The notes below the pieces were generated by a model. The model did not search any database, was not told the DNA's origin, and saw only the letters and a program-made list of their open reading frames with translations. DNA of 55,827 nucleotides from an uncultured bacterium. GTDB lineage: Bacteria > Armatimonadota > HRBIN16. The translations under genes were made by a program, and so were the position numbers. The stretch is taken from positions 1 through 55,827 of the forward strand of contig CALJAP010000144.1 of assembly GCA_938027655.1 (NCBI GenBank), written 5' to 3'. Positions 1 through 8,002 of the stretch are shown here, one piece after another; position 1 is the stretch's first letter, and each line of letters begins with the position of its first letter.

Positions 1-351
1 CTCCCACATACGACGGGAGTAGGGAATAGCACACCTACCATAGGAGACGCGCCTCCGGGGGCTATCCCACAGCGTCATCACCAGCACCTCGTCCGGCTGC
101 CACGTCTCGTGCCAGAAAGCCTGCCAGATGGCGATGCGGAATACCTCCACGCACCGCTCGCTCACTACAAAGGTCTGCCCCACAGGTTGCCCCGCCCCTA
201 TCGTGGCGAAACGGCGGTCGTCCCGCGCGGTGGTATGTGCGCCCAGCTTCGCCCCGTTCAGCAACCTCTCCAGTATGGGCATTTCCTCTGCGCGTGCGTA
301 ACCGATTACGCAAGCGAGAAAAATAAAGACTAGGGTTCTTTTTCTCACCAT
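1..351 (-). CDS. Secreted protein of unknown family, 3' end cut by window edge
   Basis: The reverse strand is open from the ATG at 351 to the first base of the window (117 codons, no stop), so only the N-terminus is present. The first 21 residues form a classic signal peptide: MVRKR, then a hydrophobic stretch, ending in a YARA-type cleavage site before EEMP. The mature part contains GQPVGQTFVV and DEVLVMTLWDSP, a pattern that looks like a beta-sandwich or lectin-like domain, but I do not recognise a family. A purine-rich ribosome site (GAGAGG) lies just upstream of the start. The reading frame and signal peptide are seen; a secreted glycan-related role is only inferred from neighbouring glycosidases. 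Confidence 0.72.
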   Translation of the reverse strand, partial: MVRKRTLVFIFLACVIGYARAEEMPILERLLNGAKLGAHTTARDDRRFATIGAGQPVGQTFVVSERCVEVFRIAIWQAFWHETWQPDEVLVMTLWDSPRRRVSYGRCAIPYSRRMWE

Positions 352-804
352 TGCCGACCTCTCCCGGTTGGGATACACTTGCTACACAGTTGCTGAGTCT
401 ATTGTATCGTGTTACTACGCGCCTGACAAGTATCTTTGCTCTCCAAATGCGTCTGCGGTTCAAGCCGCGCTTTTACCACCCAAACCTCGCCCCGGCAGGG
501 TGATGAACCAGCGCAGGCTGGCTTGGTTTGACGGGAAATTGCTCTAACCGTGAAGGAAATGACAGAATATCGGTGCGCGCAACAAATAGAAGCGAAGGCA
601 TCCTCCCTATCGAGAGGATGCCCCCATTCACTGACGCCTGGCTAACAAAATAGATTCAACCGCCGCCTTGGCTCAGAATATGTATCTGCATAAATCGAGA
701 ATTGACCAGCTATCAGCCTGTACCTCAGCACCAGTTTCTGGGCGAAACGTCCTCAGCCGGCCTTGTGATAGCCTGAGGCTATACAAGGAACCGAGCGGGC
801 AAAC
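352..804. other. Intergenic region with short palindromes and a dispersed repeat copy
   Basis: No credible gene in 453 bases. It should hold the promoter of the reverse-strand gene starting at 351. It contains a dispersed-repeat copy at 511-560 (listed separately), a perfect 9-bp hairpin at 597-605/614-622 (GGCATCCTC paired with GAGGATGCC) without a T-run, and a 6-bp inverted repeat with a 3-base loop at 768-782 (ATAGCC/GGCTAT) just beyond the stop of the gene at 805. The last could help terminate that gene but lacks a T-tract. Confidence 0.6.
511..560 (+). repeat. Dispersed intergenic repeat, family D, copy 1
   Basis: This segment carries GCAGG, then GGCTTGGTTTG, then a C/A-rich spacer and ACCGT, and it realigns with 22523-22573, where the same order appears (GCAGGC, GGCTTGGTTTG, GGAACCGGCTTTAGCCGT). 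The match is imperfect, so this is a diverged family. Function unknown; it sits in non-coding sequence in both places. Confidence 0.4.
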
Positions 805-1686
805 TCACTTAAGCTTGGAAAGGTCAAAAACGCAAGTATGTTCGTAAGTGGGACGGACCGCCTTGAACACAAGCTTCTTGGTGCTAGCAGAAACTATTGG
901 CTTCCCCTTGTCATCAAAAAGCGGAAACACTAATAAATAGGTTGCTGCGTAGGCGGTGTAGCCCTCACGAACAATGTCAAAGTGGTACACCGTACTGCTA
1001 CCAGATGAATATACGTGTGCTATGCTTCCGCTTCCGTAGATTGAACCGGAGTTCGACGACTCGATAATCGTCTGGTTGACCGTAAGATGAGGCGTTGAAC
1101 CTTTTAGCTCCTGCGGTTCATTCATGGCGCTAGAGTATATCGGTCGTATTACCTGCTTCCCGTCTACCAAAATCAGGAACTGCACGTCGGTAACATCTTC
1201 CTTTTTGGCGGGACGGTTAATCCACTCTCCCCAATCGGAGATGCCAGGCCAGGCGTACAACTCGACAATCACCACAAAATAGTCTTTGGTAAGGTTCAGC
1301 AGTTCCGCCACTTTGTGCAGACCCGAATCTGCCGGCTCGTAGGTCATTTCGTCGAAGTAACCGCTTAGCGTCGCAAGAAGACCCGGGGTTACTATAATTG
1401 CGTTGGGTGCTGTCCATGACTTGGAACTCGGCATTCTAACTTTTGCAAGGTCTTTACGCCACGGACCAACCAGATAGTGCAGGCTCTTCTTGCGTTTGCG
1501 CTCTTGGCGACCGTACTCATAGCTCTTTTTTATGGCCTCTTCGTTTCCCACAAAGAGAGGGTGTACTTGTAACTCTTGCGAAAGAGCTTGCCGCGTATAC
1601 AGTATGGTCAAGAGCGACATGGTGAGGATAAGCAAAATACGCGGCTTGTTGCTGGTGCGCTGTTCGCTAAGTTGTGAGAATCGCAT
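805..1686 (-). CDS. Secreted or membrane-anchored protein of unknown function
   Basis: A 293-residue product. The ATG at 1686 is chosen because GGGAGG lies 8 bases upstream; an in-frame GTG nine bases earlier sits inside that ribosome site. Residues about 12-36 form a hydrophobic export segment after a basic N-terminus, ending near ALSQE, so the protein is probably exported. The rest shows no motif I know; a Ser/Gly/Tyr-rich stretch (SNSGSIYGSGS and following) near the middle may be a flexible surface loop. The gene is visibly more A/T-rich than its neighbours, which may indicate later acquisition. It stands alone, with a 284-base gap to the next gene. Confidence 0.7.
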   Translation of the reverse strand: MRFSQLSEQRTSNKPRILLILTMSLLTILYTRQALSQELQVHPLFVGNEEAIKKSYEYGRQERKRKKSLHYLVGPWRKDLAKVRMPSSKSWTAPNAIIVTPGLLATLSGYFDEMTYEPADSGLHKVAELLNLTKDYFVVIVELYAWPGISDWGEWINRPAKKEDVTDVQFLILVDGKQVIRPIYSSAMNEPQELKGSTPHLTVNQTIIESSNSGSIYGSGSIAHVYSSGSSTVYHFDIVREGYTAYAATYLLVFPLFDDKGKPIVSASTKKLVFKAVRPTYEHTCVFDLSKLK

Positions 1687-1942
1687 TGTAAACACCTCCC
1701 TTGTAAGAGTCTCCTCTAGGTTATAGGCTTATTGTCCCCTGTAGCTTACCCGTACGGATGCGGGGAATCAGGGAGTAGGAGTTACGCAGTTGACGTACAC
1801 TCCCTTTTGCAAGTATCATCTTAACACAACCATGCCCCTCTGGTCAATTGGAGCGAGCCGGCGTGACCCCGCCCAAAGGCGGTGACCTACACCTCATCTA
1901 CCTTGTTTTTCATCAACCTGCAGCTACCTACGGAACGAACGG

Positions 1943-1965
1943 GGGGCAACCCTGATGGTTGCCCC
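1943..1965 (-). terminator. GC-rich hairpin after the glycosidase gene
   Basis: Perfect 9-bp stem GGGGCAACC (1943-1951) and GGTTGCCCC (1957-1965) around a 5-base loop, starting six bases past the stop of the reverse-strand gene ending at 1971. There is no clear T-run after it on the reverse strand, so it could be a factor-independent terminator of the U-poor kind or an RNA-stabilising hairpin. Confidence 0.5.
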
Positions 1966-1970
1966 TGTGA

Positions 1971-4442
1971 TTATTTTGCAGTCGCGGGCGCGACCTCCAC
2001 CTCATACCAGAAGGTCTTCTCATTGCCGATGGTGATTTTGCCGCCGGTGACCGGCAGGGTCTTGCCTGTGCGCCTGCCGTGATGGTCCAGGATGTGAACC
2101 TTCGTGGCGCGGATACCTTTCAGCGTCACCGTCGCCCGAACCGGCTCCAGCAGGATAGGCGGCTTGCCCTCGTCCAGCAGGGAAGTGCGCGAGGGGTTGT
2201 ACACCTGCCCGCTGTTCTCTGCCCGCGCCACCGCCGTCAGCAACAGCCGTTTGGAACGTGCCATCGGCTGGTCGTCCAGACTGCTCAGCACCACCTGGCA
2301 GAAGGGCGTTTGCGCCTCGATTCGCACGTTCTGGCAGTCCACCGCTTTGCCGCCGATGAAGCCGACCGCTCCCTGTGTGCGCGGCGCATTGATGAGGAAT
2401 ACTCCTTCGCGACTCCATCGGAGCAGTCCGTGCTGGCTGGTAAAGTGGTCGGTCGGCACATCGGGTATGGACGCTTGCGGTGCATCTTTTTTGCACGCCA
2501 CTCTTTGCATCAACATCAAACCGCCGGGTATCGTGTCACCCATCGGGCGTAACAACCAGTCGTCGGCGTCCTTGAAGGAGTAGATGGTGGTCTTGTCGGT
2601 GGGAGGCACATCGTTGCGCAGGAACACCAGCGCGGCAGGCACACGCGCCGCCATCACGTGTGGCTTGTTGCCCACGTTGAAACTGCCCTCCATGCGCGGC
2701 GCCCAATCGCCGCCAGAGTAGTCGAATTGCAACAGCCCATCCCAGTCCTGCATCGAACCGTAAGACGCCATCAGCAATGGAGCTTCCGAAATCCACTCGT
2801 TCATCCAGCAGTTGTTCCACTCGGTGACGATGAAGGGCATCCCGTCCATCTGCTGGCGGCCCAACCACGTGATGGTAGAACCCGCCGGCTGCTTGACCAT
2901 GGGGCTATTGTTAAAACGGTTGGTGGGGGAGTAGCCTCCCTGCGGATGGTCCCAGTAGGCGTGCCGGTCGATATAGTCCAACTGCGCGTTGGAGAGCACG
3001 TCGCCTATCCAGTTTTCCCAGTGGTTGCTCCCCGCGATGGGCACTTTCACGCCGATGGAGCGCAGGTAGTCATAAATCTCCTTGTAGGTCGCGGTTTGCA
3101 CCTCGTACAGGAACCGTCCAACGGTGGGATTCTTCTGACGCAGCAGGTCGGGCACGCTCCCCTGTGGACGACTGACGCCCTTTGTACTACACCATTCGGT
3201 GAACAGGTCGTTAATCTCCTGGATATACGATGGTGGCAGCGCGCCGTAGCCTCCCACCCAGAACAGCGTGCTTTCGTTGATAATCTCCATCATGGCGATG
3301 GTGGGTTCGTCTACATAGCGGGTCTTCGTGTAGGGGTTATAGTGGGTCAGCAGGTCGTGCGCGTACTTCTTCTGCAGTTCAATCAGGCGTCGGTTGTAAT
3401 GCGCGGCGACCTTGGCGCCGTTGTCCAGCGTCTCCCAGTCGCGCACGCCGTCATCGCGCTGGAACTTGCGGTGCACCAGCAGGTCCATATAGATGTAGAT
3501 ACCGTGCCGTTTGCACTGGTAGATGAAGTAATCGAGCCGGTCCAGCATCTCCGGTGACAGGTTGAGCGTGCTGGTGGGATGGTTGCCGAAGATGTTCGGT
3601 TGCGCCCAGCTGGCGTCCATATGGTGCAGGCGCACCATGTTGCATCCGAACTTCGCGAGGCGTGCGGCGGTGCGCTCGGCAGTGGTCCTATCCATGAACA
3701 CGTTGCCCGCCACAATGTTCACACCCCAGAAACGCGCTGGCGTGCCGTCTTGGAACACAAACTTGCCCCCCTTCACCGTCAGGAAGCCATGCTTGCCCGC
3801 CGGTCGGTGCAGGTAGCGCGAGAGGTCTACCACCGCCGGTTTGGTGTAGTCGTCGGGAGAGCTGTCCAGCGGATACCAGTCGCGAGTATCGGTCTGCGAT
3901 TCGGTAATCGGTTGGAGTGGGTTATTTTGCATGTCAAACGCCTCCAGTCGCAGGTCGTCGAACCAGGCAGTTCCGGTAGCGTTGTGCAAGCCGGCAATCA
4001 GAGAGACGCGCACCGCGCCCTCCGGAACCTCGTAGTCGCGCGTATACAGCGTCCATTCGGTGGTACCATCGATATCGAAACCCGGCGGATAGCCGCCGAC
4101 CAGTTCGCCGTTTGCGTTGTAGAAGGTGACCTGCAGTCGTGCTTTCTCCCACGGGTTCGCGCCCATCCTCACGTTCTGGGTACGCATCCAACCCGCGAGG
4201 CGCACGCGCTTCGCCCCTCTAGGCAGCAGGCAATCCTGTCCGGCTACCGTCCAGCCGGGCGAATTGGCGGAGATTCGCAAGCAGTTTCGCCCCTCCCTGG
4301 CTCCTTCACTCACTACCCGCGCCTCTCCGGGTAGTGACCAGCCGGTTGCTCCTCCCTCGAAGCCGCCGTTGAGGAGCATGTTTGGTGCGCTTCCAGCAGG
4401 CACGATAGCTACCAGCACACACAAGGCAATCCACGGTCGCAT
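1971..4442 (-). CDS. Secreted clan GH-A-type glycoside hydrolase with N-terminal carbohydrate-binding-like domain
   Basis: An 823-residue product. The ATG at 4442 is preceded by AGGAGG and begins a signal peptide (MRPWIALCVLVAIVPAGSA). Residues about 20-170 (NLLLNGGFEGG-like opening, FDDLRLE close) look like a CBM4/9-type beta-sandwich. From about 225 the sequence follows the TIM-barrel pattern of cellulase-like enzymes: FWGVNIVAG, NMVRLHHMD, then IINES with Glu390 as likely acid/base, and IVTEWNN with Glu541 as likely nucleophile. The C-terminal 250 residues look like accessory beta-sandwich domains. It probably cleaves a beta-linked polysaccharide outside the cytoplasm; substrate cannot be told. 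Adjacent palindromes at 4458-4480 may be its operator. Confidence 0.82.
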   Translation of the reverse strand: MRPWIALCVLVAIVPAGSAPNMLLNGGFEGGATGWSLPGEARVVSEGAREGRNCLRISANSPGWTVAGQDCLLPRGAKRVRLAGWMRTQNVRMGANPWEKARLQVTFYNANGELVGGYPPGFDIDGTTEWTLYTRDYEVPEGAVRVSLIAGLHNATGTAWFDDLRLEAFDMQNNPLQPITESQTDTRDWYPLDSSPDDYTKPAVVDLSRYLHRPAGKHGFLTVKGGKFVFQDGTPARFWGVNIVAGNVFMDRTTAERTAARLAKFGCNMVRLHHMDASWAQPNIFGNHPTSTLNLSPEMLDRLDYFIYQCKRHGIYIYMDLLVHRKFQRDDGVRDWETLDNGAKVAAHYNRRLIELQKKYAHDLLTHYNPYTKTRYVDEPTIAMMEIINESTLFWVGGYGALPPSYIQEINDLFTEWCSTKGVSRPQGSVPDLLRQKNPTVGRFLYEVQTATYKEIYDYLRSIGVKVPIAGSNHWENWIGDVLSNAQLDYIDRHAYWDHPQGGYSPTNRFNNSPMVKQPAGSTITWLGRQQMDGMPFIVTEWNNCWMNEWISEAPLLMASYGSMQDWDGLLQFDYSGGDWAPRMEGSFNVGNKPHVMAARVPAALVFLRNDVPPTDKTTIYSFKDADDWLLRPMGDTIPGGLMLMQRVACKKDAPQASIPDVPTDHFTSQHGLLRWSREGVFLINAPRTQGAVGFIGGKAVDCQNVRIEAQTPFCQVVLSSLDDQPMARSKRLLLTAVARAENSGQVYNPSRTSLLDEGKPPILLEPVRATVTLKGIRATKVHILDHHGRRTGKTLPVTGGKITIGNEKTFWYEVEVAPATAK

Positions 4443-4457
4443 CGCTTTGCCTCCTCT

Positions 4458-4480
4458 TAAACGTTTCAGAAATCGATTTC
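4458..4480. promoter_or_regulatory. Two adjacent palindromes, possible LacI-type operator
   Basis: AAACGTTT at 4459-4466 has the central CG and flanking A/T pattern typical of LacI/GalR-family operators, and it is followed at 4469-4480 by the perfect 12-base palindrome GAAATCGATTTC. Both lie between the ribosome site of the reverse-strand glycosidase (start 4442) and the divergent gene at 4550, a good place for a repressor. The palindromes are seen; the regulator is inferred and no LacI-family gene is in the window. Confidence 0.4.
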
Positions 4481-4511
4481 GAGGTGCAAACGCGGATTCC
4501 TTGTGGAGGGA

Positions 4512-4540
4512 TTGACCAGCGTACCTGTTTAGCGTAAAAT
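4512..4540 (+). promoter_or_regulatory. Sigma70-like promoter candidate
   Basis: TTGACC (4512-4517), 17-base spacer, TAAAAT (4535-4540). Transcription would begin near 4547, only a few bases before the ATG at 4550, giving an almost leaderless mRNA. Either that is real or the translation start lies further downstream. Confidence 0.4.
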
Positions 4541-4549
4541 CGAGGTACC

Positions 4550-5146
4550 ATGTCACTCGCCGGCACGCAAAAAAGGGAATCGTGGCGTGCGCTGGGGGAG
4601 TATCGGCAGATGCTCACCAGCTGCACCGACGACGAGCTGCAGGATGTGTATTTTCACATCGACGTACTGCAGTATCCTGATCGGTATCGTGCCGTACTGG
4701 ATGAGCTCACCCGTCGCGGACTGCAACCCGTTTCGGGGGTAGAGCCTCAGGTCGTGCCTGCAGACATCCCCGAGCACGTGCGCAATCTCCCCGCACTCCG
4801 GTCGCGTCCTCTGGCGATAGCGCTGGTAGCATCGTCACTGCTGGCGGCGTACACGGCGATTGTTACCTTCCTCTTCTGCCTGCCGATTTACCTGCTGGCT
4901 CTGCCGCTGAAGGTGCTGAACCAGCAGAGCGCGTTTTTCTATCTGTTCAGCTTTCCGTTTGCACCGCTTTCCGCTGCCGGTTTCGGCAGGCGAGCAGGGG
5001 GAAGAGGCTGGTACAGCCTTGCGGTACTGGCAGGAGTGGCACTGGGGGTGATGATGTTCATCGGCACAGGAGCTCTGCACGCGGTGGTACAGGCGCTGTT
5101 CCGCCCGGATGGGGCGGAGGGGTTCTCGTTGCCTGTGGCGTACTGA
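4550..5146 (+). CDS. Small integral membrane protein of unknown function
   Basis: A 198-residue product with a soluble N-terminal half (about residues 1-85, containing YRQMLTSCTDDELQDVYFHI, possibly helical) and three hydrophobic segments at about 86-112, 125-145 and 155-182. A weak GAGG lies four bases before the ATG. I do not recognise the family. It is transcribed divergently from the glycosidase and is followed by the promoter at 5152 of the Ig-repeat protein, so it is probably a single-gene unit. Confidence 0.65.
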   Translation: MSLAGTQKRESWRALGEYRQMLTSCTDDELQDVYFHIDVLQYPDRYRAVLDELTRRGLQPVSGVEPQVVPADIPEHVRNLPALRSRPLAIALVASSLLAAYTAIVTFLFCLPIYLLALPLKVLNQQSAFFYLFSFPFAPLSAAGFGRRAGGRGWYSLAVLAGVALGVMMFIGTGALHAVVQALFRPDGAEGFSLPVAY

Positions 5147-5151
5147 CCTCC

Positions 5152-5180
5152 TTGATTTTTGGCTTACAGTCTCGTATAAT
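5152..5180 (+). promoter_or_regulatory. Sigma70-type promoter
   Basis: TTGATT (5152-5157), exactly 17 bases, TATAAT (5175-5180), 86 bases before the ATG at 5266. It starts six bases past the stop of the preceding gene, so it supports separate transcription of the downstream gene. Confidence 0.7.
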
Positions 5181-5265
5181 TGCGATGGAGGGTGGTATCT
5201 GATAACATGTCCTGCTATTGTTTTCCTGTCTTTTTGCTCATCTCAAAACTCGAGGAGTAGCCTTT

Positions 5266-6798
5266 ATGCCTGCCAGTACTACCATAGAAGTGAAGCTCTC
5301 GCACGACGAGGTAAAAATAGAACCGGGCGGCACCGCGCAACTGCAGGTGGAGATTATGAACACCTCCGACCAGCCGGATACCATCGGGCTGGAGGTAGAG
5401 GGGCTGGATTACGAGTGGGTGGCGATACCCGTTCCCACCATGACGCTGGATGCACATGCACGCGGCACAGAGAAAATCCTGTTAAAAATACCCCGACGCA
5501 GCGAAAGCGCGGCGGGAGCATACCCCTTTGTGGTACGCGCACGTTCTCTGGAGACGGGCGCTACTGCCGTTGCTCCCGTGACGCTGCTGGTGGAACCGTT
5601 TGCCGCGCTGTCTATCGAGCTGTACCCGCGTCGTGGCGTGTGTTCCTACTGGAAACCCGTCAGTGAGTTCGAGGTCACCGTACACAATCTGGGCAACACG
5701 CCGCTGGATGTGCGCCTCTATGCGAACGATCCGGACGACGTAGGGGTATACACCTTCGAGAGAGAGGTGCTCAGCCTGCAGGCGGGAGCTTCGGAGACGG
5801 TGGTGTTGAGCGTGGAGCCGTCCCGTCGCGCTATGGTCGGGCGCAGTCAGATTGCGTCCTTTACCGTCACGGCGCGTTGCGTGGATAACGCTTATGTGGC
5901 AGTGCACACACAGGGGCAGCTGTACACGCGCCCGCTGGTCTCGCCGGTCACATTAAGCGTGCTGGGTTTGCTTCTGCTTGCGCTGGGCGTGTGGGCGTTT
6001 ACCCGCCCCAAGCCGGTGGAGATACTGGATTTTGCGGTGGAACCGTCCACTATCCAGCAGGGAGGCACCGCCGTACTCCGCTGGCATGTGGCGAACGCCT
6101 CCGAAATCAGCATCACCCCTGATATCGGCGTCGTCAAGGAGACTGCCGGTAGCAGGCAGGTTCTTCCCGCGCAGACCACCACTTACCATCTGATGGCTCG
6201 TGGACGGGGCGGCGTGGCTGAAAAAGAGGTTATCCTGACCGTTCTGCCCGCGCCGGAGCCGCCACCGCCTGCCATCCTCTCGTTTAACGCAGAGCCGCCA
6301 CAGGTAACCAAAGGCGACCCCGTTATCCTGAGCTGGCAGGTGCAGAACGCCACCAAGCTGCTGCTCAGCCCGCTTGGGGAGCTGGACCCGTTGCTCACCT
6401 CGGTGCGGGATACACCTGCCCTCACCACCACCTACACGCTGGTCGCCATCAATTCCGCCGGACGTAAAGTGGAGAAGAAGGTCACGGTAAAGGTGCGCGA
6501 CCCAAACGCGCTGGAGGTGCTGGAGTTCAAAGCGGAGCCCTCAGTCATCACTGCAGGGGGAACGGTTACCCTGCGCTGGCGGGTACAGGCCGCCTCGCGG
6601 GTAATCATCGATAACGGGGTAGGTGAGGTGGCGCCTCAGGGAGAAACCGTCGTGTCACCCACGCAGGATACTACCTACACGCTCACCGCAACGAACGATG
6701 CCGGAGAGATGGTGACGAAAAGCGTCAAAGTGACGGTGACCACCACACCGCCGGTGACCACGCCTCCGTCGGTGAACCCGGTGCAACCGGGACGGTAG
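5266..6798 (+). CDS. Single-pass membrane protein with NEW3-like domains and three Ig-like repeats
   Basis: A 510-residue product; the ATG at 5266 follows GAGGAG and begins MPASTTIEVKLS. There is no N-terminal signal peptide. Residues about 5-110 resemble the NEW3/COG1470-type beta-sandwich (KIEPGGTAQLQVEIMNTSD), with a second sandwich at about 115-205. A single transmembrane helix lies at about 224-246, followed by three repeats at about 250-326, 335-410 and 417-492, each with the pattern F-x-A/V-EPS, GG-x-x-x-LRW-x-V, A-x-x-I/L and TTTYTL near the end. A Pro/Thr tail closes the protein. The repeats are typical of bacterial surface or protein-interaction modules. Its 3' end overlaps the convergent gene by 74 bases. 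Confidence 0.8.
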   Translation: MPASTTIEVKLSHDEVKIEPGGTAQLQVEIMNTSDQPDTIGLEVEGLDYEWVAIPVPTMTLDAHARGTEKILLKIPRRSESAAGAYPFVVRARSLETGATAVAPVTLLVEPFAALSIELYPRRGVCSYWKPVSEFEVTVHNLGNTPLDVRLYANDPDDVGVYTFEREVLSLQAGASETVVLSVEPSRRAMVGRSQIASFTVTARCVDNAYVAVHTQGQLYTRPLVSPVTLSVLGLLLLALGVWAFTRPKPVEILDFAVEPSTIQQGGTAVLRWHVANASEISITPDIGVVKETAGSRQVLPAQTTTYHLMARGRGGVAEKEVILTVLPAPEPPPPAILSFNAEPPQVTKGDPVILSWQVQNATKLLLSPLGELDPLLTSVRDTPALTTTYTLVAINSAGRKVEKKVTVKVRDPNALEVLEFKAEPSVITAGGTVTLRWRVQAASRVIIDNGVGEVAPQGETVVSPTQDTTYTLTATNDAGEMVTKSVKVTVTTTPPVTTPPSVNPVQPGR

Positions 6799-8002
6799 TC
6801 TTCCCGGATACTCTATCCGGTTTCAGCAGGCGCACGGAAGCACTGCTTGTCAGACGGTACCAGCCGCTCACAGACAATCGCCAGACCGGCTGTGTTGCTT
6901 GCCAGCGGGTTTTACCCAGCTGCAGAATCGCCCTCCTGTCCTCTGCCTGAACCTGCCATTGCCCGGATGGCAACCACACCCGGGTTGTGCTGTCAGGCGG
7001 AGTAATGTGTACCTCGTCCGATTCCCCAACCGCTTCGGTAAACGCCCTCCACAGCGCGATGGGCTGGGGCTCCGCGAGCCGTGCAAAGGTTGCTCGAAGC
7101 GTTGCACTGCCGTACACGCTGTCGATATACAGCACCATCCCGATGAGCGTACCCATTCCGGTGGCATCCACCTGCTTAAGGTCTTTCTCGGATGCGCCGC
7201 CTGCCAGCCAGCGCTGACGCAGGGGTGCGCATCGCTGTTGCACAAAGCCCCGTAACTCCGGGGCGGAAGCTCCACAAACGTCCTCTGGAGAGAGCTGACC
7301 GTTTTGCACCAGCGGCTCCAGCCATGTCAGCAAAAGGCGTTCCCCCATGTAGCCGTTTGCCCACGGCTCGGGGGCGGTATAGCCCGTGATTCCCGGAAAC
7401 AGAGCGTGCGAAAACTCATGCGCCACCTCGCGCAACCATTCCAGCCGGTCGCGAATCTCCTGAATCGAGTAGATATAGAGATTGTTTCGCCACTGCTCCC
7501 CTCCAGCATTGCCCTGCCGACACAACCACACGTTCAACACCCGCTCACCCTGCAGGTTTACCTGCAGCCGTAGCCTCTGCCAGGCAACCTCCTGCAAGCG
7601 TAGGAGCAAACGACACACCTTTTGTGCCTCAGGTAGGTCTTCTGTCTGCTGAGCATAGACGCGAAACCGTAACTCGGGTTGGCTCAGGTGTTCGGTGCGA
7701 AAGTAGCCATAGCAGGCGACGGTAAATTGCCAACCGTGTTTCGGGTCTCGCCGAGAGATGCCTCCCTGGTGCAGGCGACGAGTGGCTACAACCGCTCCCG
7801 TAGAGGGTGTTAACGGTTCCAGCGTTTGCGCCTCAAAGCCCTGTTGTGCTGAGGCATTCCACACGGGCGGGGGAGGAGGATGCTCTATCTCTTCCTCTGC
7901 TCCCCCGGCTGCTGCGAACAGGAGCACGACTACAAGGGCGAGAGCCACTCCTCGGTAGCAGCGAAGGCGTTGTGGTTGTGGATAGACTCGATGGATTCGC
8001 AT
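6725..8002 (-). CDS. Putative secreted zinc metalloprotease (HExxH)
   Basis: A 425-residue product with a basic N-terminus and a hydrophobic export segment at about 17-34. The key motif is AHEFSHALFPG at 194-204: His195-Glu196-x-x-His199 is a zinc-binding HExxH, and Glu221 in GYMGERLLLTW could be the third ligand, as in gluzincins. No other family signature was recognised. AAGGTGG serves as ribosome site. The first 73 bases overlap the end of folE2, suggesting coupling to it, although a functional link is not obvious. The 3' end overlaps the convergent Ig-repeat gene by 74 bases. The peptidase call rests on the motif alone. Confidence 0.7.
   Translation of the reverse strand: MRIHRVYPQPQRLRCYRGVALALVVVLLFAAAGGAEEEIEHPPPPPVWNASAQQGFEAQTLEPLTPSTGAVVATRRLHQGGISRRDPKHGWQFTVACYGYFRTEHLSQPELRFRVYAQQTEDLPEAQKVCRLLLRLQEVAWQRLRLQVNLQGERVLNVWLCRQGNAGGEQWRNNLYIYSIQEIRDRLEWLREVAHEFSHALFPGITGYTAPEPWANGYMGERLLLTWLEPLVQNGQLSPEDVCGASAPELRGFVQQRCAPLRQRWLAGGASEKDLKQVDATGMGTLIGMVLYIDSVYGSATLRATFARLAEPQPIALWRAFTEAVGESDEVHITPPDSTTRVWLPSGQWQVQAEDRRAILQLGKTRWQATQPVWRLSVSGWYRLTSSASVRLLKPDRVSGKTTVPVAPGSPTEAWSPAVWWSPSL

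Noticed and set aside
62-463. A 133-codon reverse frame at the left edge
   Set aside because: It is out of frame with the signal-peptide gene at 1-351, which has a ribosome site and a continuous export signal; the alternative product is Arg-rich without pattern.
352-804. A tRNA or small RNA gene in the left intergenic region
   Set aside because: No cloverleaf pairing or conserved T-loop sequence is visible; only isolated short hairpins.
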